Source of the DNA: an uncultured Lachnospiraceae bacterium
Lineage (GTDB): Bacteria; Bacillota; Clostridia; Lachnospirales; Lachnospiraceae
Reading direction: 5' to 3'
NCBI GenBank assembly: GCA_902793995.1
Contig: CADBFP010000008.1
Coordinates: 1-63,644, forward strand
DNA length: 63,644 nt
Of the stretch, positions 17,341 to 26,164 are shown piece by piece. Below the pieces are notes generated by a model. That model was not told the DNA's origin. It ran no database searches and saw only the letters and a list, made by a program, of their open reading frames with translations. Within the stretch, counting starts at the first letter, position 1. Each line of letters opens with the position of its first letter. The translations under genes and the position numbers were made by a program.

Positions 17341-19806
17341 TTAAATGGATTGTACCAGGCGGATGATTTCCTCCGCCACCGTATCACCGGGCTCAAAGAG
17401 GCGCACATAGCCTTTGAGAGCCCGGGTTTTTTCTTTCAGAACCCGACAGCGGCTGCTGACAAAGATATGGCATTTCTTCCGGCCGTTTTTCGCTTCCTGG
17501 ATCAGATTGGCCCCCGCCGCATTGCCGTCCAGGGCCAAAAGCAGGGATTCCCGCTCCCGGAATATTTCATAGGCCACGCTTTTATAAAGCCCCAGTCCGT
17601 AGGGCTCTATGGAAAGACGGATGCCAACCCCCGCCTCCTTTAAGCGCCGGGCTTCCCGGGGCGTCAGCAGGGTGGGCACCACTGCCCGGATATCAAAACG
17701 GCCCCGGGCCTTTTCCGCCAAATATCCTTCATAAGCCTTTAAGCTGTGGCCGATTACAAAGAAAACTTTCTCCGGATCCAGCTCCGCCAAAAGTTGGTCC
17801 AGAAGCGCCAAAGGGGAATCCTTTAAGGGAGTGCGGTGGCGGTCGCTGTTAAAACTGCCTCCGGCTAAAATAATAGGGATTTTGCCTTCAGGCAAAGGCA
17901 GAATCTGTTCCCGGAGCAGGGTTTCTGCCGGCAGCCGGCCGTCCGAAGGAAGACTCAGAGGGTTTGCCATTGCCAGTTCCAGGGCCTCCCGGAAATAAAC
18001 CAGAAGGCTTTTCCCCTTCCGTTTTTGGTTCAGGACTCTGCTCTTAAACTGAAACGCCTTTTGCCCGGCTTCCATCACCCGGCCTTCCGCCTCCCGCATC
18101 CGCTTTAAATCCCGGACGCTCAGGCCCAACAGCCGTTCCAGGGCCAGTTCCTCATCAATGGAATTGGTGCCGTACAGGGCGCCGCCGTCCGTGCCCTGCA
18201 CGCATTGGACGCCCCCCCGGAGATATTGCTTTAAGGGATGATTCTCCACCCGGCTTAAGTTATTGAGCCGCACATTGGAGCTGATCTGGAATTCCAGCAC
18301 CGCGCCGCTTTCCTTTAGTTCCTTTAAGAGTTTCTTCCCCTGAGGGCTGTTCAGATTGGAGGTATATAAGCCGTGGCCGATGCGCAGAGCCGGCATGGGC
18401 TGGCCGGGCAAAAGGGCCTCCTGCACGCAATGCAGGCTTTCCGCCACATTGCTCCTTAAGCTGTCGCTTTCTCCCGCATGAATGCGGATCACAAAGGAGG
18501 GAATCCGGGCCGCCAGCTGTACCAGACGGCTGATAAAGGGCCTCAGTTCCCGTATATCATTGATTTCCTCCCCCAGAATATCGCAGCCCGCCAGGTAAGG
18601 ATCCTCCCCCAGCACTTCCAGAGTGCGGATGCTTTCCTGGAGGTAATCCCGGGGATCCAGCTGATGCTTGAGAATGGTTAATGGCGTGCGGCGCACCCCC
18701 GCCAGAAAGCGGAGCATCACCCCCGTCTCCCGCCGGATGGCAGGCATGGCTTCATGGATTTCCTGAAGCCGCTCCGGTCCCTCCTGGGCCTTGGCCAGGG
18801 TGGTATCGGATATCTCCGCATACTGCACACCGGCGGCGGCATAGCTGCGGGCGATCCAAAGAAGCTTGTGCTGAAAAAGACTGAAGTCTCCGTAGGCCCG
18901 GGAGTCCTGATCCTTCAGCATTTGTCCGGCAAAACGGGCAATTTCCGAATCCGGCAGCTTTCCGGCCCCTTCCCTGAGCCTTTCCCGGGGCATTCTGTCC
19001 TCCGAGGGCTGGCCCTTGGTAAAAACATAGCGGTATAAATATACCTTTTCCAGATTGGAAAAAACCGCCTGGCCGTCCTTCAAAATAGCCAGAGAGGCCC
19101 GGATTCTGGCGATATTCTCCCCGGCCCCCGCCGGGTTATCCAGGAGCAGTTCCGCCAGGTTTATAAAGCAATTATCATCAATCCGCCGGTCCCGATATTT
19201 ACCGGAAAGGCCCGTTAAATCCAAGCTTTCTTCTGCCTTCCGCCGCCGTGCGGCCATGGTCTTTTCCTGGGCAGGCGTCAAAGAAAGCTCCAGTTTTTTG
19301 ATATAATACAAAGGATAGCGGATCTGATGGGCAATGCCCAGGGCAATCAGGATATCCGGCGCCAGAATAGCATTCATATGGGTATGCAGATCCGTCCGGA
19401 ATTTGCACTCGCTTAAGATATAGGTTTTCACCAGGGTTTTGAAGAGACTTAAGGGATAATCCTTGGTCTGGCTCATGAAGGTTTTGGCAATAGCCGGCAC
19501 CGCCGCTTTCCGCTCTATGCTTCCGTCCGGATAGATATTGGCCACCTTGGTACCTCCCAGACGCAGGATGAAAATCTGCCGGTTTTCACCGTCCACATAG
19601 GAATGAACGGGCCCTGTCATAATTTTCAGACCCGTTTCTTCTTCTGTTTTCAGTTCCGCCCCGCAGAGACGGGCCAGATTGGTGATTAAATTCCCGCTGT
19701 GGTGGTTGGGGGTGCGGAGGACATACTCCATGGTCTCTCCCTGCCGGTACAGCTCTACCAGCATATCCTTTTCCCTGTCCAGATAAAAATGTCCGAAGTA
19801 ATTCAT
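17341..19806 (-). CDS. Large adenosine deaminase-like hydrolase with extra N- and C-terminal domains
   Basis: An 821-residue protein, more than twice the size of a normal adenosine deaminase (about 340). The deaminase barrel shows all zinc and catalytic motifs: DLHTH (139-143), HAGE (444-447), RIGHGL (475-480) and GTDGG (539-543). About 130 residues precede it, and a helical insert lies at 170-310. The last 180 residues (GKIPIILAGGSFNSDRHRTPL onward) look like a Rossmann-type nucleotide-binding domain, perhaps SLOG/TIR-like; that part is inference. Its start overlaps the queH stop by 4 bp (ATGA), so it is translated from the queH-containing operon. It could be a nucleoside or nucleotide-derivative deaminase. 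The RADAR protein RdrB is also a long deaminase, but no RdrA ATPase is present. Confidence 0.7.
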   Translation of the reverse strand: MNYFGHFYLDREKDMLVELYRQGETMEYVLRTPNHHSGNLITNLARLCGAELKTEEETGLKIMTGPVHSYVDGENRQIFILRLGGTKVANIYPDGSIERKAAVPAIAKTFMSQTKDYPLSLFKTLVKTYILSECKFRTDLHTHMNAILAPDILIALGIAHQIRYPLYYIKKLELSLTPAQEKTMAARRRKAEESLDLTGLSGKYRDRRIDDNCFINLAELLLDNPAGAGENIARIRASLAILKDGQAVFSNLEKVYLYRYVFTKGQPSEDRMPRERLREGAGKLPDSEIARFAGQMLKDQDSRAYGDFSLFQHKLLWIARSYAAAGVQYAEISDTTLAKAQEGPERLQEIHEAMPAIRRETGVMLRFLAGVRRTPLTILKHQLDPRDYLQESIRTLEVLGEDPYLAGCDILGEEINDIRELRPFISRLVQLAARIPSFVIRIHAGESDSLRSNVAESLHCVQEALLPGQPMPALRIGHGLYTSNLNSPQGKKLLKELKESGAVLEFQISSNVRLNNLSRVENHPLKQYLRGGVQCVQGTDGGALYGTNSIDEELALERLLGLSVRDLKRMREAEGRVMEAGQKAFQFKSRVLNQKRKGKSLLVYFREALELAMANPLSLPSDGRLPAETLLREQILPLPEGKIPIILAGGSFNSDRHRTPLKDSPLALLDQLLAELDPEKVFFVIGHSLKAYEGYLAEKARGRFDIRAVVPTLLTPREARRLKEAGVGIRLSIEPYGLGLYKSVAYEIFRERESLLLALDGNAAGANLIQEAKNGRKKCHIFVSSRCRVLKEKTRALKGYVRLFEPGDTVAEEIIRLVQSI

Positions 19807-20423
19807 ATAGAAAACTCACATCCGCAATATTCCTGCCGGTACATGCCGCAGGCTTTACTGATTTCAATGGATCTTAAATATCCATTCCGCTTTTTAAAAT
19901 CCGAAGGCAGATAAAGGGGGGCCTTCTCTCCCATTTTCTCCCGCAGGAGGGCCGCCTCTTCCCTCCCGATTTGATTAAGCCGCGCCGCATCCTTTAGGGG
20001 GCTTAAGGTCAGAGTAGTGGCAAAATAGTCGTAGCCGCCGGCTGCCGCCTCCCGGGCCGCGCGGGAAAGCCTAAGCCGGTAGCAGACCGTGCAGCGACTC
20101 CCCCGCTCCGGCTCTCGTTCCAGCCCCTTTGCCGCCTCGTAAAACTGAGCCGGTTCGTACTCACAATCCAGAAAATCCACCGGATTGGCAAAGGGATATT
20201 CCGCAATAAAGCGCTTTTGCTCTTCTTTGCGGAATGTGTATTCCTCCCGGGGATAAATATTGGGATTGTAATACAAAACCGTAACCCTGAAATGCCGGGA
20301 GAGCTGCTCCAGCACCGAAGAGGAGCAGGGAGCGCAGCAGGAATGCAATAAAAGCCGGGGCGGTTCCAAAGGATCCAGCCCGGCAATCACATCCAGCATT
20401 TGTTGATCGAAGCCGTGAGACAT
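19803..20423 (-). CDS. queH: Epoxyqueuosine reductase QueH
   Basis: About 206 residues of the QueH (DUF208) family, the iron-sulfur enzyme that reduces epoxyqueuosine to queuosine in tRNA. The motif LLLHSCCAPCSS with its adjacent cysteines, RCTVCYRLRL and a late CGMYRQEYCGCEFS give the cysteine set expected for the metal sites. I chose the ATG at 20423 (MSHGFDQQ). An ATG at 20456 would add MAAPTGGDARH, but those residues are encoded by a family C repeat element. It lies between the beta-CASP gene and the deaminase-like gene and overlaps the latter by 4 bp. Confidence 0.9.
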   Translation of the reverse strand: MSHGFDQQMLDVIAGLDPLEPPRLLLHSCCAPCSSSVLEQLSRHFRVTVLYYNPNIYPREEYTFRKEEQKRFIAEYPFANPVDFLDCEYEPAQFYEAAKGLEREPERGSRCTVCYRLRLSRAAREAAAGGYDYFATTLTLSPLKDAARLNQIGREEAALLREKMGEKAPLYLPSDFKKRNGYLRSIEISKACGMYRQEYCGCEFSI

Positions 20424-20441
20424 ATGACGCGCATCCCCACC

Positions 20442-20467
20442 CGTAGGGGCGGCCATTGGCCGCCCGC
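20442..20467. repeat. Family C palindromic repeat upstream of queH
   Basis: CGTAGGGGCGGCCATTGGCC then GCCCGC. It sits between the beta-CASP stop and queH and offers an in-frame ATG (on the minus strand) for queH. Confidence 0.85.
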
Positions 20468-20468
20468 T

Positions 20469-22088
20469 TTAAGTATACTTGTTTATTATCTTATCAATAT
20501 CAGAGATCATCTTCTTGATCTCCTTATTGCTCCTGTCCTTCATGCCCTTGATCAGGCCAAGCAGCCGCTCCCCGGCAGAAAGCAAAGAGGCATACAGGGA
20601 TTTTTCCTTCTTCTCTCCTTCTTTTCCGCCGCTTTCCTTTTTCTCCACCGGAATGCCCACCGCCTGCACCAGACATTCGCCGGTCAGCAGATCATACACG
20701 GCGCCGCTGTAAGGAGCCAGGGTATCATAGCCGAATTCCTCCTTCAGCCAGGCGGCAAAGCTGTCGCAGACTTCAGGGTCCCCGTGATTGATAAAGACCC
20801 GCTCCGGCTTCTCTTTTAAGCCATTCAGCCAGGCCGCCAGACCGTCCCGGTCCGCATGGCCGCTGATGCCCTGCATGGTAATCAACTCCGCCTGCACGGA
20901 TATTTCCTCCCCGAAGAGCTTTACGGTTTCCGCCCCGTCCAAAAGCAGCCGCCCCAAAGTTCCTTCCGTCTGGTATCCCACAAAGAGAACCCCGCTTTCC
21001 GGCCGCCAGAGATTGTGCTTTAGGTGATGGCGGATCCGCCCCGCCTCGCACATGCCGCTGGCGGAGATAATCACCTTGGGTTCCGGATCGAAATTAATTT
21101 CCTTGGACTCCTCCGAGGAAACGGAAAGATAGAAATCATCGAAGAATACCGGGTTGATGCCCTGAGCCAGCAGGGCCCGGGCCTCATCATCAAAATATTC
21201 CGGCGGGGTCTGCTGAAATACCGCCGTGGCCTCCACCGCCAGGGGAGAGTCCAGCACCACCTTAAAATGGGGCAGTTCCGGCACCAGGTTTTCCTCTTTG
21301 ATCTGGCGGATAAAATACAAAAGCTCCTGGGTGCGCCCCACCGCAAAGGCCGGCACCACCAGATTTCCTCCCCGGCCCAGCACCCGGCTGATGGCCCGGG
21401 AGAGCTGCAGCACATAAGCATCGTGACCTTCATGAGGCTCATGGAGCCGGTTGCCGTAAGTAGATTCCAGCACCACATAATCCGCCTCCTCCACCGGCTG
21501 GGGGTTCTGGATCAAAGGCCTGTCCAGATTGCCCACATCCCCGCTGAAAAGCAGTTTCTTCGTGACGCCTTCCTCGCTGACCCAAAGCTCTATATGGGCG
21601 GCGCCCAGTAAATGCCCCGCATCTCCGAAGCGGACCTCCATATTTTCCAGCACCTGCTTTTGTTCCCCGTAGGACAAAGGGATGAACTGCTGCAGAACTG
21701 CCTTGGCGTCCTCCTGGGTATAAACCGGCTCCACCATGGGGCGGCCGGCCCTGTCGTTTTTGCGGTTCTGCCATTCCACTTCGGATTCCTGGATGGCAGC
21801 GCTGTCCAGCAGCATAATCTGGCACAGATGCAGGGTAGCTTCCGTGGTATAGACCGGCCCCCGGAAGCCATGCTTGTACAAAAGGGGCAGGTTGCCGGAA
21901 TGGTCGATATGGGCATGGGTCAGAAAGACCGCCTCCACCTCCGAAGCGGGGATGGGCAGGCTTTGGTTTACAAAGATATCCTTCCCCTGCTCCATGCCGC
22001 AGTCCACCAACACCCGGTGGCCGCCGGCCTCAATATAGGTCATGGACCCCGTCACCTCATGGGCGGCGCCTAAAAATGTAATCTTCAT
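20469..22088 (-). CDS. MBL-fold beta-CASP ribonuclease-like protein
   Basis: A 539-residue metallo-beta-lactamase-fold protein with the HxHxDH motif (LTHAHIDHSGN), GDAGHLLGAA, FSGDVGN, the beta-CASP insert, SASGMCEAGR and the final ISGHADRDGL, as in CPSF73/YhfI-type RNA exonucleases. A lysine-rich C-terminal extension of about 60 residues (KKESGGKEGEKKEK, then a helical tail) is unusual and could bind RNA. The ATG at 22088 overlaps the trpS stop (ATGA), so the two are translationally coupled. It is expected to process or degrade RNA; its substrate is unknown. It is distinct from RNase J, lacking the J-type C-terminal domain. Confidence 0.85.
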   Translation of the reverse strand: MKITFLGAAHEVTGSMTYIEAGGHRVLVDCGMEQGKDIFVNQSLPIPASEVEAVFLTHAHIDHSGNLPLLYKHGFRGPVYTTEATLHLCQIMLLDSAAIQESEVEWQNRKNDRAGRPMVEPVYTQEDAKAVLQQFIPLSYGEQKQVLENMEVRFGDAGHLLGAAHIELWVSEEGVTKKLLFSGDVGNLDRPLIQNPQPVEEADYVVLESTYGNRLHEPHEGHDAYVLQLSRAISRVLGRGGNLVVPAFAVGRTQELLYFIRQIKEENLVPELPHFKVVLDSPLAVEATAVFQQTPPEYFDDEARALLAQGINPVFFDDFYLSVSSEESKEINFDPEPKVIISASGMCEAGRIRHHLKHNLWRPESGVLFVGYQTEGTLGRLLLDGAETVKLFGEEISVQAELITMQGISGHADRDGLAAWLNGLKEKPERVFINHGDPEVCDSFAAWLKEEFGYDTLAPYSGAVYDLLTGECLVQAVGIPVEKKESGGKEGEKKEKSLYASLLSAGERLLGLIKGMKDRSNKEIKKMISDIDKIINKYT

Positions 22089-23170
22089 AACAGTTTTTCC
22101 CACTCCTGAATAATAGACCGATCCTTCAGGTAATCGATCCGCATGGCGCTGCGCACCTTTTCCAAAGTTTCATCCGTAACGGCCCGGGCCCGGGCGGTGC
22201 CTTCCTTCAGGATATCATACACCGCATCGATATCCTTTTCCCACTTGGCCCGCTCCTCCCGGATAGGGTCCATCAGCTCATTTAAGACATTGATTAAAAA
22301 CTTCTTGCAGGTTCCGTCTCCCAGACCGCCTTTTCTGTAGTGCTCCTTCATTTCCTCCAGGCAGGCATACTCCGGCAGATAGGAGGCAAAATGCTCCGGC
22401 CGGGAGAAGGCGTCCAGGTAGGTAAAGACTACATTTCCTTCGATATGCCCCGGATCCTCAATCCGCAAATGCTGGGGATCCGTAAACATCTTTCCGTTGA
22501 TCTGCTTTTTCACGGCAGCGGCAGAATCGGACAGATAAATGCAATTTCCCAGGGACTTGCTCATTTTGGCGTTGCCGTCCACCCCGGGGAGCCGCCGCTG
22601 CACCGCATTTTCCGGAATAATGGCCTTGGGCAGTATCAGGGTTTCCCCGTAAATCCGGTTGAATTTCTCTACGATTTCCCGGGTCTGCTCAATCATGGGC
22701 AGCTGATCCTCCCCCACCGGCACGATATTGGCGTTAAAGGCCGTAATATCCGCCGCCTGGGACACGGGATAGGTGAAAAAGCCCGCCGGCAGGCCCTCGT
22801 CCTCAAAACCCCGCATCTGGATCTCCGCCTTCACCGTAGGGTTCCGGGAAAGTCTTGCGGTGGTCACCAGATTCAGATAATAAAAGGTCAGGGCATGCAG
22901 TGCCGGCAGAGCAGACTGGATGCAAATGGTGGATTTGGCCGGATCAATGCCCACAGACAAATAATCCAGCACTACCTGGATGATATTGTCCCGGATTTTT
23001 CCGGGGTTATCCGCATTGTCCGTTAAAGCCTGATCGTCCGCAATCAGGATGTTGATCTCGTCATATTCCCCGGAGTTCTGCATCTGAACCCGGCGCTGAA
23101 GCGACCCCACATAGTGGCCCAAATGGAGGCGGCCGGTGGGTCTGTCCCCCGTTAAGATGATGTTCTTCAC
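22085..23170 (-). CDS. trpS: Tryptophan-tRNA ligase
   Basis: A 361-residue class I aminoacyl-tRNA synthetase that charges tRNA-Trp. The HIGH-like motif is HLGH (16-19) and the KMSKS loop is KMSKS in GNAKMSKSLGN. The divergent sequence (DRPTGRLHLGHYVGSLQ) is the type found in Clostridia and Lactobacillales. The start codon is GTG at 23168-23170 with AGAGGACA directly upstream. It follows the flavodoxin gene by 6 bp and is coupled to the downstream beta-CASP gene. No T-box is seen before it, and transcription probably comes from further upstream. Confidence 0.95.
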   Translation of the reverse strand: MKNIILTGDRPTGRLHLGHYVGSLQRRVQMQNSGEYDEINILIADDQALTDNADNPGKIRDNIIQVVLDYLSVGIDPAKSTICIQSALPALHALTFYYLNLVTTARLSRNPTVKAEIQMRGFEDEGLPAGFFTYPVSQAADITAFNANIVPVGEDQLPMIEQTREIVEKFNRIYGETLILPKAIIPENAVQRRLPGVDGNAKMSKSLGNCIYLSDSAAAVKKQINGKMFTDPQHLRIEDPGHIEGNVVFTYLDAFSRPEHFASYLPEYACLEEMKEHYRKGGLGDGTCKKFLINVLNELMDPIREERAKWEKDIDAVYDILKEGTARARAVTDETLEKVRSAMRIDYLKDRSIIQEWEKLL

Positions 23171-23176
23171 TGTCCT

Positions 23177-23809
23177 CTATTCCTTTCCGTCCATAAAACT
23201 GGTGAAATTCTTCCGTTCCACCTCCGGCAGACCGGCCCTTTCCTTTTCCGCCTCAATAGCCCGGATCAGAAATGCCATATTACGCCCCAGATTCCGCATG
23301 ATCTGCAGGCCCTCCAGGTCCTTTATCGCCTGTTCCGGGGTGCAGCCGTGAATCTGGTTCCAATAAGTTGAAGAAGCCAGAGGCATGCCGCTGATGGTGA
23401 AATACTTGTTCAGCACATCAAAGCTGGCGGTATTGCCCCCCCGGCGGCAGCTCACCACGGAGGCCCCCACCTTCATCTGCAGGGAGTAGGGAACGCTGTA
23501 AAACAGGCGGTCCAGAAAGGCCAGGAGGCTGCCGTTGGGGGAGCCGTAGTACACGGGGCTGCCCACTACCAGGCCCGCCGCCTCTTCCAGTTTCTCTGCC
23601 ACCTCGTTTACCGGGTCGCCTTCCACGATGCAGCGCCCCTGTTCATTGCAGTAGCCGCAGGCCACGCAGCCCCGGGCCGCCAGGCCGCCTACCTGGAGCA
23701 ATTCCGTTTCCAGCCCTTCTTGTTCCAGGGTTTTCTGAACTTCGTGTAAAGCCACCCAGGTACAGCCCTTCGGGTGGGGGGACCCGTTTAATAATATGAC
23801 TTTTGCCAT
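23177..23809 (-). CDS. Flavodoxin family / NADPH-dependent FMN reductase
   Basis: A 210-residue flavodoxin-fold protein. The N-terminal phosphate-binding loop LLNGSPHPKGCTW, a ferredoxin-like or redox cysteine cluster CVACGYCNEQGRC and the GSPVYYGSPNGSLLAFLDR motif identify the multimeric FMN-dependent NADPH reductase group (IsdG/WrbA-like iron-sulfur flavoprotein relatives). It begins at the ATG at 23809 with AAAGGA. It probably reduces small quinones, nitro compounds or metals; the physiological substrate is unknown. It lies between the repeat array downstream of thrS and trpS and likely belongs to the same leftward operon. Confidence 0.85.
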   Translation of the reverse strand: MAKVILLNGSPHPKGCTWVALHEVQKTLEQEGLETELLQVGGLAARGCVACGYCNEQGRCIVEGDPVNEVAEKLEEAAGLVVGSPVYYGSPNGSLLAFLDRLFYSVPYSLQMKVGASVVSCRRGGNTASFDVLNKYFTISGMPLASSTYWNQIHGCTPEQAIKDLEGLQIMRNLGRNMAFLIRAIEAEKERAGLPEVERKNFTSFMDGKE

Positions 23810-23842
23810 GATGCTTCCTTTCTGTGTCATTCTGAGGCTTAT

Positions 23843-23996
23843 GCGGGCGCATGAGGGCATGCGCCCCTACAAGCTAGCTTGCAGCCTGATCCGTAGGGGT
23901 CGATCCCCTGATCGACCCGCAGGCGCATGAGGGCATGCGCCCCTACAAGGTAGCTTGCAGCCTGATCCATAGGGGTCGATCCCCTGATCGACCCGC
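23843..23996. repeat. Dimer of B+A repeats downstream of thrS
   Basis: A family B element (GGGCGCATGAGGGCATGCGC then CCCTAC) and a family A element (GTAGGGGTCGAT...ATCGACCCGC), joined by a 21-bp spacer (starting AAG and ending TTGCAGCCTGATC), occur twice in tandem with a period of about 76 bp (23843-23918 and 23919-23996). They fill the 195-bp gap between thrS and the flavodoxin gene. Confidence 0.85.
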
Positions 23997-24004
23997 GGGC
24001 GCCC

Positions 24005-25936
24005 TTACGACCGACTCCTGCCCGCGATCTCAGCCAGCACTTTTTCCTTAAACTCCATCAGGTCCTGGCTGCCCATATCCCCTTCCGAGCGGGAGCGGAC
24101 GGCCACCGTGCCTTCTTCCTCTTCCTTTTGGCCTACCACCAGCATATAGGGGATCTTCTGGCTCTGGGCTTCCCGGATCTTATAGCCGATCTTTTCGCCC
24201 CGCTCGTCCAGCTCCACCCGGACACCGGCGGCCAGCAGTTCCTGGGTCACCTTCCGGCCGTACTCCAGGTATTTTTCAGAGATGGGCAGCACCTTTACCT
24301 GCACCGGCGCCAGCCAGGTAGGGAAGGCTCCCATGGTTTCTTCAATCAGGTAAGCCATAAAGCGGTCCAAAGAGCCCAAAATGGCCCGGTGCAGCACCAC
24401 CGGAGTCTGCTCGGAATTATCCCGGTCGATATAGCTGAGCTGGAATTTAGCCGGCAGGCAGAAGTCCAGCTGACAGGTGGATAGGGTAATCTCCGCTCCC
24501 ACCGCCGGTTTCACATTCACATCCAGTTTGGGACCGTAGAAGGCCGCCTCGCCGATTTCCTCCGTATAATCCAGCCCCAGGTCCTTCAGCACTTCCCGAA
24601 GAGCATTTTCCGCCGCATCCCACATGGCGTCGTCATCATGATATTTTTCTTTATCCGCCGGGTCCCTAAGGGACAGCACGCAGCGGTAATCCGTAATGCC
24701 GAAGTCCTTGTAGGTATCAAAAATCAGATCCACCACCTTGGAGAATTCTTCCTTGATCTGGTCCGGCGTCACGAAAAGGTGAGCATCATTCTGGCAGAAA
24801 TGCCGACCCCGCTCAATGCCCTTTAAGTTGCCGGAGGCTTCGTAGCGGAAATCGTGGGCAATCTCTCCGATCCGCACCGGCAGGTTCCGGTAGGAATGGG
24901 GCTGGGCGGCAAAGATCCGCATATGGTGGGGGCAGTTCATGGGCCGCAGCACGTAAACCTCGTCCTCCACCTCCATAGGGGGGAACATATTGGCCTGGTA
25001 ATGATCCCAGTGGCCGGAGGTCTTGTACAATTCCACCGTGCCTACGCAGGGGGTCAGCACATGCTGATAACCCAGAGTAATTTCCTTATCCCTAATATAA
25101 TCCTCCAGAATCCGCCAGAGGGTATAGCCCTTGGGCAGGAACATGGGCATGCCTTTTCCCACCAGTTCGTCGCTCATAAAGAGCTGCAGTTCCTTGCCGA
25201 TTTTCCGGTGATCCCGGAGCTTGGCCTCCTCCAAAAGCCGCAGATGCTCCTCCAATTCCTCCTTTTTGTTGAAGGCCGTGGCATAAATACGGGTGAGCAT
25301 TTTGTTTTTGGAATTGCCCCGCCAGTAAGCCCCCGCCAGATTCATTACCTTAAAGGCCTTGCCTACGCCCTTGGTGCTCATTAGGTGGGGCCCGGCGCAG
25401 AGATCCACAAAGTCTCCCTGCCTGTAGAAGCTGATAATGGAATCCTCCGGCAGGTCGGAAATCAGTTCCACCTTATAGGGTTCCTCTTCTCCCCTGGCCC
25501 AGGCCAGAGCCTCCTCCCGGGGTAGGATATAGCGCTCTAAAGGCAAATCTTCCTTGATGATTTTCTTCATCTCTTCTTCGATTTTCGGCAGTTCCTCCTC
25601 GGAAAGGGGCTCCTTGAAATCGATATCGTAGTAGAAGCCGTCGGCTATGGCAGGGCCGATGGCCAGCTTGGCATCCGGGTGAAGCCGCAGCACCGCCTGG
25701 GCCATCACATGGGCCGCCGTGTGGCGCAGGGCCCTTAGTCCCTCGGGATCTCGGGCGGTAAAAATGTTCAGGGTCGCATCCTGATTGATTTCCGTCCGCA
25801 GGTCCTTGCTTTCTCCGTTGATCTCCGCCAGGCAGGCCATCCGGGCCAGGCCTTCGGAAATGTCTGCCGCAATGTCAATGGCCCGCATGGGGCGGTCGTA
25901 TTCCTTGATACTGCCGTCTTTTAAAGTGATTTTCAT
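24005..25936 (-). CDS. thrS: Threonine-tRNA ligase
   Basis: A 643-residue class II synthetase with the full domain order: TGS (MKITLKDGSIKEYDRPM), the editing/SAD domain with HTAAHVMAQAV and CAGPHL, the catalytic core with motif 2 RIGEIAHDFRYEASG and HFCQNDAHLF, motif 3 HRAILGSLDRF, and the anticodon-binding domain. The start is the ATG at 25936 after GGAGGAG; an upstream in-frame ATG at 25966 lies in a family C repeat. It is regulated by the T-box leader upstream (specifier ACC). The TAA stop is in a stretch that resembles the end of the repeat family. Confidence 0.97.
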   Translation of the reverse strand: MKITLKDGSIKEYDRPMRAIDIAADISEGLARMACLAEINGESKDLRTEINQDATLNIFTARDPEGLRALRHTAAHVMAQAVLRLHPDAKLAIGPAIADGFYYDIDFKEPLSEEELPKIEEEMKKIIKEDLPLERYILPREEALAWARGEEEPYKVELISDLPEDSIISFYRQGDFVDLCAGPHLMSTKGVGKAFKVMNLAGAYWRGNSKNKMLTRIYATAFNKKEELEEHLRLLEEAKLRDHRKIGKELQLFMSDELVGKGMPMFLPKGYTLWRILEDYIRDKEITLGYQHVLTPCVGTVELYKTSGHWDHYQANMFPPMEVEDEVYVLRPMNCPHHMRIFAAQPHSYRNLPVRIGEIAHDFRYEASGNLKGIERGRHFCQNDAHLFVTPDQIKEEFSKVVDLIFDTYKDFGITDYRCVLSLRDPADKEKYHDDDAMWDAAENALREVLKDLGLDYTEEIGEAAFYGPKLDVNVKPAVGAEITLSTCQLDFCLPAKFQLSYIDRDNSEQTPVVLHRAILGSLDRFMAYLIEETMGAFPTWLAPVQVKVLPISEKYLEYGRKVTQELLAAGVRVELDERGEKIGYKIREAQSQKIPYMLVVGQKEEEEGTVAVRSRSEGDMGSQDLMEFKEKVLAEIAGRSRS

Positions 25937-25954
25937 TTGCTCCTCCTTCTGTTT

Positions 25955-25980
25955 GCGGGCGACCAATGGTCGCCCCTACG
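25955..25980. repeat. Family C palindromic repeat in thrS leader
   Basis: GCGGGCGACCAATGGTCGCC then CCTACG, about 20 bp upstream of the thrS ATG. It lies downstream of the T-box terminator and thus is in the read-through transcript, close to the thrS ribosome binding site. Confidence 0.85.
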
Positions 25981-25998
25981 TTACCTGCCCTCCCCCAT

Positions 25999-26031
25999 GG
26001 GATCCTTCGGCCTTTGGCCTCAGGATGACAC
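25999..26031. repeat. Family F repeat downstream of T-box terminator
   Basis: GGGATCCTTCGGCCTTTGGC then CTCAGGATGACAC. It is the inverse of the copy at 26119-26164. The outer arms of the two copies are perfectly complementary (13 and 11 bp). Confidence 0.8.
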
Positions 26032-26037
26032 AAGTAC

Positions 26038-26081
26038 CAAAAAACGTCCCTGACGCATCCAAAGACGCTGTCAGGGACGAA
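26038..26081 (-). terminator. T-box terminator of thrS
   Basis: On the minus strand CGTCCCTGAC ... GTCAGGGACG followed by TTTTTT. The 10-bp stem directly follows the T-box sequence and is alternative to the antiterminator. Confidence 0.9.
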
Positions 26082-26118
26082 TAATAATCCGCGGTTCCAC
26101 CCTGCTTCCCCATCGATG

Positions 26119-26164
26119 TGTCATCCTGAGCGAAGCCGCATTTGCGGCGAAGTCGAAGGATCCC
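26119..26164. repeat. Family F repeat inside the T-box leader
   Basis: TGTCATCCTGAGCGAAG, a central GCCGCATTTGCGGC stem, and CGAAGGATCCC. It occupies the linker region of the thrS T-box. Confidence 0.85.

Noticed and set aside
17341-19806. A complete RADAR defence system
   Set aside because: Only a long deaminase is present; no RdrA ATPase gene lies nearby, and the neighbours are queH and housekeeping genes.
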